DNA of 18,649 nucleotides, from positions 1 to 18,649 of the forward strand of contig JAFQKO010000115.1 of the NCBI GenBank assembly GCA_017396865.1, read 5' to 3'. The notes under the pieces are model-generated. The model was not told the DNA's origin, made no database searches, and saw nothing but the letters and a program-made list of their open reading frames with translations. Positions 1 to 6,492 of this stretch are shown here, piece after piece (positions within the stretch are counted from its first letter, which is position 1; every line of letters begins with the position of its first letter). The stretch is from Clostridia bacterium (lineage in GTDB: Bacteria > Bacillota_A > Clostridia > Oscillospirales > QAKW01). Made by a program: the position numbers and the translations under genes.

Positions 1-82
1 CCGCCGATTTCGGCTGATTGGCAGGGCTGCAGGCGCTTAACAGCAAGCAAGTAATAAAGATTAATATATAACGCTTCTTCAT
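1..82 (-). CDS. Lipoprotein, N-terminal signal region only (cut by window edge)
   Basis: A short reading frame starts with ATG at 82 and runs off the left edge. It reads MKKRYILIFITCLLLSACSP and then polar residues. This is a textbook type II signal peptide: two lysines and an arginine, a hydrophobic core, and a lipobox LSAC whose cysteine would be lipidated and anchor the protein outside the membrane. An AAGGAAG ribosome site (about 87-92) overlaps the stop codon of the upstream protease gene, and only 9 bases separate the two genes, so they are very likely one transcript. Only 27 codons are visible, so the function of the mature protein cannot be told. It may be a partner or inhibitor of the protease, but that is inference from position alone. 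Confidence 0.7.
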   Translation of the reverse strand, partial: MKKRYILIFITCLLLSACSPANQPKSA

Positions 83-91
83 ATTTCTTCC

Positions 92-1441
92 TTATGGGGT
101 ATAGGGACAAAAAGCAAACATTCTATAATCAATTGTTGGATCTTCATCTAATATTGTTGTGCTTCCGTCCTCATTTTCGATCTCTAATGAACCGATATAG
201 CAATAATATTCTAACATATCATAACTAATATAACATTTTCCTCTTCCTGCGTCATCATGTCCATCATAAATCTTTAAAAAACGGCACTCTTCATAATCAT
301 TGTTTTTCCATCCGGAGACAATATTATAACCAAATACAACAACAGCGTGAGCGGTATAGGTAAATGTATTTTCAGCAGCGTTGAATCCCATAAAAAGAGG
401 CCAATCAGCATTAATATAGGCTTTGATTTCGCCCCACGTAACATTGTCCATTTCATAATAATTTGCAACGCCATTATAATTATAACTATCATTTACAGCA
501 TCAATCACATTTATTGCCTCTGTAATAGATAGCCCACTCCCATTTTTGGTGTTGGAAAAATATCCCATGTCGATAGATTTTTGCATAACAACTGAAAACA
601 TATCCTCGTAATTTGCCGGATACCTAGAGCAGCAATTATCTCTCCAATACATTAAAATGTTTGAAATCGCCGTGATTGAACAGTGTCCGGCATTATAAAT
701 AACCGTTCCATTTGTTAAGGTTTTCTTTTTAGTGTCATTTGGATTTTCAAGTGGATCGTCAAGCTGATACATTGGCCAAAAACAATCGGCTTGTTCCATT
801 TCGGATTCAATGGTACCAAAAGTACTTGAACTTGCAACCGATGTATATCCATTTGATCTTAAATACTCGGTTGGATGTTCCGCGAATACCTCACGGCTGG
901 TAAGTGGATCATCCGTCACAAACATATCTGCTGTATAACTGATATTATCCTGAAGATCACCGGGAACAATCGTCCCGCCAACATCCTCTTCTGTAACTTC
1001 CTCGCCGCCTAACGTAGTAATCGCTCCTGTTTCTTCTTCGATCATAAACACTTCAAATGGATTATAGTATACAGTTTCAATACCGTCCAAAGCATTTTGA
1101 TAATAAATTGATGCTTTATCATAATTGAATTCAGGGCAAAGGAGGTTATTCAAATCTTTCGAAATAACAACATATCCCTTTGGAGTACCTTCGTAGAAAA
1201 AATCTACACTGTAATATGTGATATTTCCGGCTTCATCATAGAGCGGGGTCACTTCATATTCATCGAGAGTTACCAATGAATCGTCAGGACGGTTCAAACA
1301 ATAATAATGTAACGCCACTTGCGCCGCTTCCGAAGAAGAAATACTCGTAATCGGTTGTGCCGCAAAGACGGGACTTGTCATCAGCAAAACTAAAAGGCTG
1401 ATAACGGCCACCGCCCGTGAATGTCTTAACATCTTTTTCAT
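92..1441 (-). CDS. Secreted papain-fold cysteine protease (C10/C39-like)
   Basis: The 449-residue protein begins with a signal peptide (about 1-28, ending PVFAA). Residues 30-200 resemble the propeptide of streptopain-like enzymes, including the typical GYVVISKD strand at 89-96. The catalytic half has a nucleophile motif NAGHCSITAISNILMYW with Cys254, and TAHAVVVFGY with His365; Asp393 or Asp396 (KIYDGHDD) follows at the usual distance. This arrangement (Cys at a helix start, then AHAVVVxGY) is that of C10/C39-like papain-fold peptidases. It would act outside the cell, as a maturing zymogen. Start ATG at 1441 has GAGGAGG at 1450-1456. The gene is AT-rich compared with the core genes further right, which suggests an accessory origin. 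The precise family and substrate are inferred; the fold assignment rests on motifs only. Confidence 0.72.
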   Translation of the reverse strand: MKKMLRHSRAVAVISLLVLLMTSPVFAAQPITSISSSEAAQVALHYYCLNRPDDSLVTLDEYEVTPLYDEAGNITYYSVDFFYEGTPKGYVVISKDLNNLLCPEFNYDKASIYYQNALDGIETVYYNPFEVFMIEEETGAITTLGGEEVTEEDVGGTIVPGDLQDNISYTADMFVTDDPLTSREVFAEHPTEYLRSNGYTSVASSSTFGTIESEMEQADCFWPMYQLDDPLENPNDTKKKTLTNGTVIYNAGHCSITAISNILMYWRDNCCSRYPANYEDMFSVVMQKSIDMGYFSNTKNGSGLSITEAINVIDAVNDSYNYNGVANYYEMDNVTWGEIKAYINADWPLFMGFNAAENTFTYTAHAVVVFGYNIVSGWKNNDYEECRFLKIYDGHDDAGRGKCYISYDMLEYYCYIGSLEIENEDGSTTILDEDPTIDYRMFAFCPYTP

Positions 1442-1489
1442 ACAAACAACCTCCTCAAAAAATTATTCGCCATTGTATGGCTCAATTAC

Positions 1490-1518
1490 AGTTTAACATC
1501 GGTTGATGCATTTGTCAA
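1490..1518 (-). promoter_or_regulatory. Sigma-A-type promoter for the protease-lipoprotein operon
   Basis: On the minus strand, TTGACA (1513-1518) and TAAACT (1490-1495) are separated by exactly 17 bases and lie about 50 bases upstream of the protease start. Confidence 0.65.
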
Positions 1519-1562
1519 CGTCATTTCGCTGTATATAAATTTTAGGTGTAAAATAAACAGAA

Positions 1563-1579
1563 GGATGATAATGTATCAT
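1563..1579. promoter_or_regulatory. Small palindrome between divergent promoters
   Basis: GATGATA-ATG-TATCATC is a perfect 7-bp inverted repeat with a 3-base centre. It lies 6 bases upstream of the -35 box of the plus-strand promoter at 1586 and about 45 bases upstream of the minus-strand promoter. It could be an operator for a dimeric regulator; no regulator is identified. Confidence 0.3.
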
Positions 1580-1585
1580 CTTATG

Positions 1586-1614
1586 ATTGACGAATTCCTA
1601 TTTTTAAAATATAA
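1586..1614 (+). promoter_or_regulatory. Sigma-A-type promoter for the DUF362 gene
   Basis: TTGACG (1586-1591), 17-base spacer, TATAAT (1609-1614). The start codon follows 32 bases later. Confidence 0.7.
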
Positions 1615-1646
1615 TAAAATCATAAAGTTCAGAAAGGATCGAAACA

Positions 1647-2789
1647 ATGCAACCCTCTAAAGTTTACTATACCGACTTCCGTGCCGATTATAAAGAGAAC
1701 CTTTTGCAGAAATTGCGCCGCCTTTGCTTAACAGCGGGTATAAATGAGATCGATTTCGACAATAAGTATACGGCGATCAAGATCCATTTCGGGGAACTGG
1801 GCAATTTAGCCTTCCTGCGCCCCAACTACGCGCGAGTGGTGGCTGATTTGGTGAAGGAGCTGGGCGGCAAGCCCTTTCTCACCGATTGCAACACCCTCTA
1901 CGTGGGCAGCCGCAAGAACGCGCTGGATCATCTGGAGACCGCCTATCTCAACGGCTTTTCGCCCCTTTCCACGGGCTGCCATATCCTGATCGGCGACGGC
2001 CTTAAGGGCACCGACGAGGTGTACGTTCCCGTGGACGGCGAGTACGTCAAGGAGGCCAAGATCGGTCGGGCGGTGATGGATGCGGATGTCTTTATTTCGC
2101 TGAATCATTTTAAGGGCCACGAGTGCACCGGCTTCGGCGGTGCGCTGAAGAATATCGGCATGGGCTGCGGCTCCCGCGCGGGCAAGATGGAAATGCATAG
2201 CGATGGCAAGCCCTTTGTGGTGCAAAAGAAGTGTATCGGCTGCCGCGCCTGCGCCAAGATCTGCGCCCACGATGCCCCCACCTTTGCCGAGAATAAGGCA
2301 ACCATCGACCATACCAAGTGTGTGGGCTGTGGGCGGTGCCTCGGCATCTGCTCCACCGATGCCATCCGCGATGCAAGCGACAGCTCCAATGAACGGCTGA
2401 ATTTTAAGATCGCCGAGTATTCCAAGGCGGTGGTGCAGCATCGTCCCCATTTCCATATCTCGCTGATCTGCGACGTCTCCCCCAACTGCGATTGCCATGC
2501 CGAAAACGATGCGGCGATCATCCCCAACGTGGGGATGCTGGCCTCCTTCGATCCGGTGGCGCTGGATCAGGCCTGCGCCGATCTTTGCAATGCTCAGCCT
2601 GCCATTGCCAATAGCCAACTCGGCGATAACCTGAAAGGCGCCCCTGCCAAGGGCGACCGCTTTATCCTCAACCACCCCGATACCGATTGGCGCGCTTGCC
2701 TTGCCCATGCCGAAAAGATCGGCCTCGGCTCGCGGGAGTATGAGCTTGTTACGTTAAAGGGAACGCGGATTGCAACCTACCTTCGGTAG
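1647..2789 (+). CDS. DUF362 domain protein with two 4Fe-4S clusters
   Basis: The 380-residue protein has a DUF362 domain over most of its length (for example AIKIHFGELGN at 43-53 and ISLNHFKGHECTGFGGALKN at 150-169). Inserted into it is a bacterial ferredoxin-type 2x[4Fe-4S] segment: Cys196, 199, 202, 206 (CIGCRACAKIC) and Cys225, 228, 231, 235 (CVGCGRCLGIC). It is presumably a cytoplasmic iron-sulfur electron carrier or redox protein; no substrate is known for the family. Start ATG at 1647 has AAAGGA at 1633-1638. The last codons (ATYLR) and the stop lie inside the left copy of the 146-bp direct repeat that starts at 2768, so the native carboxy terminus may have been replaced when the element arrived. 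The fold call is firm; the biological role is not known. Confidence 0.9.
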   Translation: MQPSKVYYTDFRADYKENLLQKLRRLCLTAGINEIDFDNKYTAIKIHFGELGNLAFLRPNYARVVADLVKELGGKPFLTDCNTLYVGSRKNALDHLETAYLNGFSPLSTGCHILIGDGLKGTDEVYVPVDGEYVKEAKIGRAVMDADVFISLNHFKGHECTGFGGALKNIGMGCGSRAGKMEMHSDGKPFVVQKKCIGCRACAKICAHDAPTFAENKATIDHTKCVGCGRCLGICSTDAIRDASDSSNERLNFKIAEYSKAVVQHRPHFHISLICDVSPNCDCHAENDAAIIPNVGMLASFDPVALDQACADLCNAQPAIANSQLGDNLKGAPAKGDRFILNHPDTDWRACLAHAEKIGLGSREYELVTLKGTRIATYLR

Positions 2790-2913
2790 GTTGCAGCGAT
2801 ATAAATTCCCGATTGGAATTTGCGATATGTTTTGCATACCTCGCCGTAGGCGAGATATTCAAAACGCGATATATCTTCGATGCGATATTCCGCCTTGCGG
2901 CGGAGTGAAAAGG
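2768..2913. repeat. Left 146-bp direct repeat, chain of small hairpins
   Basis: Identical to 3388-3533 except at 2847. It contains a 10-bp perfect stem GCAACCTACC/GGTAGGTTGC with loop TTC (2771-2793), AAATTCC/GGAATTT, CTCGCC/GGCGAG and TCCGCC/GGCGGA hairpins in a row, with GCGATAT spacers between them. Confidence 0.9.
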
Positions 2914-3031
2914 GAATTTATATCATATCGCAGCCGTCAGGCTATATCGCATTTGAGCGAAGCGAAAATATATCGCTTTCTTTTAAAATATCTCGCCATA
3001 GGCGAGGTCTTTTCAAAGAAAATATCGCTAT
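2912..3031. repeat. Inverted counterpart of the left repeat and IVP leader
   Basis: This stretch reads back on the left repeat in inverse orientation. GATATAAATTCCC (2798-2810) is answered by GGGAATTTATATC (2912-2924), and 2838-2858 by 2988-3008 (ATATCTCGCC and GGCGAGGT arms). ATATCGC occurs near 2926, 2944, 2970 and 3022, opposite GCGATAT in the left repeat. Together 2798-3008 form a large imperfect palindrome that would fold as RNA ahead of the IVP gene. No separate gene is visible here. Confidence 0.6.
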
Positions 3032-3044
3032 GGAGGATTTGGTA

Positions 3045-3389
3045 ATGGATAAAAAAACAATTAAAGAGCGCGCGATGGAGTTGACGGTAGAGATCACAAT
3101 GCTTTGCGATACTATAAAAGGGCGATCTGCATTTACAAGCCAATTGATGAGATCGTGTTCGTCAATTGGTGCAAATACCCACGAGGCGAAATATGCACAA
3201 AGTCGAGCGGATTTTGTTAACAAAATGGAGATTGCGTTGAAGGAGTGTTATGAAACCGAGTATTGGTTGGAACTGTTAAATCGGACTCATGCAATAAATG
3301 ATGACACATTCAAGAAAATGCAAAGTGAATGCGGAGCCATTCGCAGAATGCTGATTTCATCTATTACAACAGCAAAGAAAAACAGATGA
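3045..3389 (+). CDS. Four-helix-bundle protein of the 23S rRNA IVS (S23/IVP) family
   Basis: The 114-residue, wholly helical protein matches the IVP/S23 pattern: an amphipathic first helix (KERAMELTVEITMLCDTI), then a polar helix with SQLMRSCSSIGANTHEAKYA, FVNKMEIALKECYETEYWLELL, and a last helix MQSECGAIRRMLISSI. The family is found inside intervening sequences of 23S rRNA genes and as orphan chromosomal genes; it is related in fold to the Avd accessory protein of diversity-generating retroelements. Its function is unknown. Start ATG at 3045 is chosen because GGAGGA (3032-3037) stands 7 bases before it; in-frame codons further upstream run through the repeat and are unlikely. Stop TGA overlaps the first bases of the right repeat. 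No rRNA lies around it. Confidence 0.85.
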   Translation: MDKKTIKERAMELTVEITMLCDTIKGRSAFTSQLMRSCSSIGANTHEAKYAQSRADFVNKMEIALKECYETEYWLELLNRTHAINDDTFKKMQSECGAIRRMLISSITTAKKNR

Positions 3390-3533
3390 TTGCAACCTAC
3401 CTTCGGTAGGTTGCAGCGATATAAATTCCCGATTGGAATTTGCGATATGTTTTGCATACCTCGCCGCAGGCGAGATATTCAAAACGCGATATATCTTCGA
3501 TGCGATATTCCGCCTTGCGGCGGAGTGAAAAGG
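3388..3533. repeat. Right 146-bp direct repeat
   Basis: One difference from 2768-2913 (C3467 for T2847). It begins inside the TGA stop of the IVP gene and ends with AGG, which joins the following AGG to make the AGGAGG ribosome site (3531-3536) of the next gene. Confidence 0.9.
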
Positions 3534-3543
3534 AGGAAAAACC

Positions 3544-3771
3544 GTGTTTTTATTCAAATCCAAAGCCCAGCGGGAGCTGGATTTTATCTTGCAGGAGCTG
3601 AAAAACTTTTTGTCTAATAACTATAAGGACGCCGCCCACGACTGCCGCAAAATGCTGGGCGAGAAGGCCGAGGAATATTATCAAGCGGGTAAGCTCTCCA
3701 AGCCCCTCTACCGCAAGTATAAGGAGGAGTATCGGAAGTATACCGAGCTGATGAAGGATTATCATCATTAA
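3544..3771 (+). CDS. Small helical protein of unknown function
   Basis: A 75-residue protein starts at GTG 3544, 7 bases after AGGAGG (3531-3536). It is highly charged and aromatic (RELDFILQELKNFL near the start; SKPLYRKYKEEYRKYTELMKDYHH at the end) and should be almost entirely helical. It has no signal peptide, no membrane segment and no cysteine pair. No family is recognised. Half of its ribosome site comes from the repeat at 3388-3533, so its translation depends on the repeat junction. A strong hairpin terminator follows at once. Confidence 0.7.
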   Translation: MFLFKSKAQRELDFILQELKNFLSNNYKDAAHDCRKMLGEKAEEYYQAGKLSKPLYRKYKEEYRKYTELMKDYHH

Positions 3772-3815
3772 AAAAACGACCATGGTGCGCGCATCTTGCG
3801 CCCATGGTCGTTTTT
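3772..3815. terminator. Bidirectional terminator between convergent genes
   Basis: A perfect 14-bp stem AAAAACGACCATGG/CCATGGTCGTTTTT (3772-3785 with 3802-3815) with a GC-rich 16-base loop and A/T tracts on both ends. It serves both the 75-residue gene and the zinc-ribbon gene. Confidence 0.9.
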
Positions 3816-3817
3816 AA

Positions 3818-4642
3818 TCAGTTGCTCTTTTTGGAGGCTTGGATTTCTTTTACAATCGAGGCAACCGCACCGACTGCGGTGAAGAGATAGCCCATCAGCA
3901 GATCATGCGTATAAGCTTCTTCAAACTCGGGATATCGCTCAATGATGGTAAACCAGTTAGAAACACCGTCACCGAAGGAGGCAACGAGCTCTTCGTCATA
4001 GAGGACATAGCCACAGACAAACCACTCGGCGAAAAAGACGGCGATTGCAGCCAAAACGGCGGTGATGATCGCACCGGTGACGGAGTGCTCTGCGCCGGAG
4101 AACTTGCGGTAAAGGAAGATGCCCAGAGCAACCATGATCAGGCCGGAAAGGCCGGAAACAACGCCGTTAATACCGAAGCCGAAGTAGGCAACGCTGCCCA
4201 CCAATACGCCGATGATCGAACCGATCAGGCCGAGTGCAACGTTCTCATGCTTCGGAGCGGCGGGCATTCCGTGGGTGTAGTCGTAGGTGGGGGCTTGCTG
4301 CTGAGCGGCCACGTCGTCGATGGTCATGTTGGTGTAGTCGCGCACCTGCGGCTCTTGGGGCGGGGTGTAGGTCGGCTGCGCAGGAGCGGCGGAAGCAGCC
4401 TGCTGCTGTGCGTAAGCCTCATAGGCCGCCTCGGCTGTTGCGGCAGCAGGGGCTGCGGCAGGTGCGGCAGGTGCGGCAGGAGCCTCATAGGCCGCCTCGG
4501 TTGTTGCGGCAGCAGGGGCTGCGGCAGGGGCTGCGGCAGGTGCGGCGGGAGCCGCCTGCGTCGGGGCGGTTACCTGCGTTCCGCAGGAATTGCAGAATCG
4601 TACGTTGTCGGGGAGCTGAGCCCCGCAGTTTTTACAAAACAT
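3818..4642 (-). CDS. Zinc-ribbon membrane protein with Ala/Pro-repeat linker
   Basis: The 274-residue protein starts with a zinc ribbon (Cys3, Cys6, Cys17, Cys20; MFCKNCGAQLP...FCNSCG). A low-complexity linker of alanine and proline follows (about 26-95) with a repeated PAAAPAAAT-EAAYEA block. Then come about four membrane segments (about 135-158, 161-178, 189-212, 247-265). Such zinc-ribbon/linker/membrane proteins are common in Clostridia and have no defined role; the ribbon is usually taken as a cytoplasmic interaction domain. Start ATG at 4642 has AGGAGG at 4651-4656. It is a single-gene unit with its own promoter and a shared terminator. Confidence 0.8.
   Translation of the reverse strand: MFCKNCGAQLPDNVRFCNSCGTQVTAPTQAAPAAPAAAPAAAPAAATTEAAYEAPAAPAAPAAAPAAATAEAAYEAYAQQQAASAAPAQPTYTPPQEPQVRDYTNMTIDDVAAQQQAPTYDYTHGMPAAPKHENVALGLIGSIIGVLVGSVAYFGFGINGVVSGLSGLIMVALGIFLYRKFSGAEHSVTGAIITAVLAAIAVFFAEWFVCGYVLYDEELVASFGDGVSNWFTIIERYPEFEEAYTHDLLMGYLFTAVGAVASIVKEIQASKKSN
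4416..4547. repeat. Tandem 66-bp coding repeat in the linker
   Basis: Two units of about 66 bases (22 codons) lie at 4416-4481 and 4482-4547. The first 46 bases are identical except one position (4435/4501), and the GGCTGCGGCAGG part is further reiterated. It encodes the EAAYEA-plus-Ala/Pro block and is likely to vary in copy number. Confidence 0.75.
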
Positions 4643-4672
4643 GGGTTAATCCTCCTATTTTTATCTGCTGTT

Positions 4673-4701
4673 AGCATACCATATATTTTCGTTTTGGTCA
4701 A
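4673..4701 (-). promoter_or_regulatory. Promoter for the zinc-ribbon gene
   Basis: On the minus strand, TTGACC (4696-4701), 17-base spacer, TATGCT (4673-4678), just upstream of the AGGAGG and ATG at 4642. Confidence 0.6.
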
Positions 4702-4744
4702 GAACTTATATAAAAAACACCCAAGGTTCTATCTCTGAAAAAGG

Positions 4745-4773
4745 TTGACAGATTAAGTGGGCGATGATACACT
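4745..4773 (+). promoter_or_regulatory. Promoter for the small membrane-anchored protein
   Basis: TTGACA (4745-4750), 17-base spacer, TACACT (4768-4773), 65 bases before the ATG at 4839. Confidence 0.55.
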
Positions 4774-4838
4774 AATTATAAAATTAAAACCGTCTCCTAT
4801 TCGGATATCATTAAAACATTGTGAGGAGATTAAATGAA

Positions 4839-5351
4839 ATGAGTAAAATTAAAGTTTTAGTTATTGTTGTCATTTTGTTTTTTGTTGGCGTTTTTTCTGT
4901 TACTTTGTCTTTTGGGGATTTTTTCTTTACGACAAAATATTATAGAACCGCATTGGAGGCATATAACGCTGATTGCACCTTTAGTCCGGGCTATGGTGAT
5001 ACAGAGGCTGAGAGTACAATCGGTTTTGCGAAACTTGATGAAGGAATCGGCCTTTTTATCGGAGAGTTGGATGAGCATTCATTTGTTATAAATGAAATGG
5101 TTTTAAAGGATGGAAAATATGCGTCAAATGGCACCTCATTAATTTATGATTTAAGAGAAGAGTCGGATGGTCAAAGCAAAAATCAAACAGTTACGTCGTC
5201 AAAAACGATAAGCTGGGCGGTTCTTTATAGTCAAGCGGAGATCGACGGGTTATCTGATATTGAATCTGTTGAAAGGTATACGCATTCTTCCGGAAACAAT
5301 ATTTATTTAGCAATATATAAAGAAAAACAAAACGAGGGGACGGGTGCGTGA
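4839..5351 (+). CDS. Membrane-anchored protein of unknown function
   Basis: A 170-residue protein. Start ATG at 4839 is preferred because GAGGAG (4823-4828) stands 10 bases upstream; an in-frame GTG at 4821 would overlap that site. Residues 5-27 are a strongly hydrophobic segment after two lysines, with no signal-peptidase or lipobox site, so it probably stays as an anchor with the rest outside. The outer part is acidic and soluble, with repeated IG.../LDE... strands and a C-terminal YLAIYKEKQNE. No family is recognised. The gene is AT-rich. It ends 11 bases before the first REP-like palindrome. Confidence 0.65.
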   Translation: MSKIKVLVIVVILFFVGVFSVTLSFGDFFFTTKYYRTALEAYNADCTFSPGYGDTEAESTIGFAKLDEGIGLFIGELDEHSFVINEMVLKDGKYASNGTSLIYDLREESDGQSKNQTVTSSKTISWAVLYSQAEIDGLSDIESVERYTHSSGNNIYLAIYKEKQNEGTGA

Positions 5352-5361
5352 TTGTCCAAAT

Positions 5362-5386
5362 CAGACACAGAACGGTCCCCTGTCTG
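5362..5386. repeat. REP-like 25-nt palindrome, copy 1
   Basis: CAGACA and TGTCTG arms enclose CAGAACGGTCCCC. The same unit with one change (C to T) recurs at 6416-6440, so the DUF4432 gene lies between two copies. The motif (a GGGACCGTTCTG core with a GACA/TGTC stem) resembles extragenic repeats spread in Clostridia genomes, some of which go with REP-associated tyrosine transposases; that link is from memory. Confidence 0.75.
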
Positions 5387-5412
5387 TATGTAATCTGCGT
5401 AAGGAGAAAATT

Positions 5413-6411
5413 ATGAAAGACTACATTGGAAATTCTTTGCAAATAAGGGGTGCTGAACGTTACATTCTTGAAGGCGGCAAAGGCGATGGGATGCACTTTG
5501 TTTCCGTTCGCAACGGAAAAGGCTTGGAGGCATGGATCTCCCTTGACCGTGCGGGTGATATTTCTCGTCTTAGTTTTATGGGTGACAACATGGGCTATTT
5601 CTCGGCTTGTGGCTATGTCGCCCCGCAATATTACGATGGTGTCGGCGCGGGCTTTTTGAAATCTTTTACCGCAGGCTTTTTCACAACCTGCGGCTTGACA
5701 GCCGTGGGGTCCCCCTGCGCCGACGACGGCGAAGAACTGCCGCTTCACGGCACTGTTTCACACATCCCCGCCGAGTTGATCGCTCTTGAAGAAAATGAAG
5801 AAGGATTGACAGTCAAGTTGAAGGTTATTGATGCCGTTTTGTTTGGAAGAAAGCTCGTAATGAACAGATGTTACTTCTTCTCATATACCGAGAACTCTTT
5901 TGCAGTGACGGATACCGTTACAAATGAAGGCGACACGGAGTCTCCCTTTTCGATCTTATACCATTGCAATATGGGCTGGCCCTTACTGAGTGAAAACAGC
6001 GATGTGCGGATTCCGAACAGCAAGGTTACCCCCAGAGACGATCATGCAAAAGCATTTGCCGACACCGCTCTGCAAATGGAAACGCCCCAAACACGTTATC
6101 AAGAGCGTTGCTATTATTATGATGTGCTTGAAAAGGACGGCCATGCCCGAGCAGGAATTTACAATGATGATATCGGCAAAGGCCTTGTTATGTGCTATGA
6201 TAAATCCACGTTACCGTACTTTACCGAGTGGAAAATGATGGGCAAACGAGATTATGTTTTGGGCCTTGAGCCGGGCAACTGCACCCCTGACGGCAGAGAT
6301 GTGCTGCGAAAAAACGGCACGCTCAAATTCCTGCAGCCTGAAGAAAGCTGCACCACAAGCATCACATTTAAATTTTTGACCGAAAAAAACGATTACGAAA
6401 AGGCATTTTGA
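5413..6411 (+). CDS. DUF4432 / aldose 1-epimerase-like protein
   Basis: The 332-residue soluble protein is built of beta strands like the galactose-mutarotase supersandwich. Recognisable points are LHGTVSHIPA (111-120), the strand YHCNMGWP (183-190) with a candidate catalytic histidine, and GLEPGNC (284-290) with the glutamate expected as base. These match DUF4432/aldose-epimerase enzymes, which convert sugar anomers in the cytoplasm; the substrate is unknown and no sugar genes are next to it. Start ATG at 5413 has AAGGAG at 5401-5406; in-frame codons back to 5344 run through the REP-like repeat and are unlikely to be used. The gene is flanked by REP-like copies at both ends. Confidence 0.82.
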   Translation: MKDYIGNSLQIRGAERYILEGGKGDGMHFVSVRNGKGLEAWISLDRAGDISRLSFMGDNMGYFSACGYVAPQYYDGVGAGFLKSFTAGFFTTCGLTAVGSPCADDGEELPLHGTVSHIPAELIALEENEEGLTVKLKVIDAVLFGRKLVMNRCYFFSYTENSFAVTDTVTNEGDTESPFSILYHCNMGWPLLSENSDVRIPNSKVTPRDDHAKAFADTALQMETPQTRYQERCYYYDVLEKDGHARAGIYNDDIGKGLVMCYDKSTLPYFTEWKMMGKRDYVLGLEPGNCTPDGRDVLRKNGTLKFLQPEESCTTSITFKFLTEKNDYEKAF

Positions 6412-6415
6412 AATT

Positions 6416-6440
6416 CAGACACAGAACGGTCCCTTGTCTG
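6416..6440. repeat. REP-like 25-nt palindrome, copy 2
   Basis: Same as 5362-5386 with one substitution in the loop-side part, in the same orientation. It begins 4 bases after the stop of the DUF4432 gene. Confidence 0.75.
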
Positions 6441-6452
6441 ACGGAAAACAAA

Positions 6453-6492
6453 AAAACTCCCGATTATATCAAACGATATAATCGGGAGTTTT
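6453..6492. terminator. 18-bp perfect hairpin, copy 1 (bidirectional terminator)
   Basis: AAAACTCCCGATTATATC pairs with GATATAATCGGGAGTTTT around the loop AAAC. The 42 bases 6452-6493 are identical to 6780-6821. It probably ends transcripts of the DUF4432 gene. Confidence 0.85.

Larger units (their letters stand above)
2768..3533. mobile_element. IVP-gene element bounded by 146-bp direct repeats
   Basis: A four-helix-bundle (IVP/S23-family) gene lies between two copies of a 146-bp sequence at 2768-2913 and 3388-3533, differing at one base (T2847 versus C3467). The left copy continues into an inverted partner (2912-3031) rich in GCGATAT/ATATCGC motifs; the right copy stops at 3533 without that part. 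The unit sits exactly between the DUF362 gene and the next gene: its left copy supplies the stop codon of the first, and its right copy supplies part of the ribosome site of the second. No transposase is inside, and no target-site duplication was recognised. Calling it mobile is an inference from repeat identity and placement. Confidence 0.5.

Noticed and set aside
2880..3044. Longer amino terminus of the IVP protein reaching into the left repeat
   Set aside because: The frame is open by chance through repeat DNA; GGAGGA at 3032-3037 places the start at 3045, giving the usual family length.
2768..3533. CRISPR array or diversity-generating retroelement
   Set aside because: Only two long repeats 620 bases apart with a gene between; no regular spacers. 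The IVP protein is an Avd relative, but no reverse transcriptase or template/variable repeat is present.
5344..5412. Upstream in-frame start for the DUF4432 protein
   Set aside because: The extension is translated from the REP-like repeat and lacks a ribosome site; ATG 5413 has AAGGAG at good spacing.
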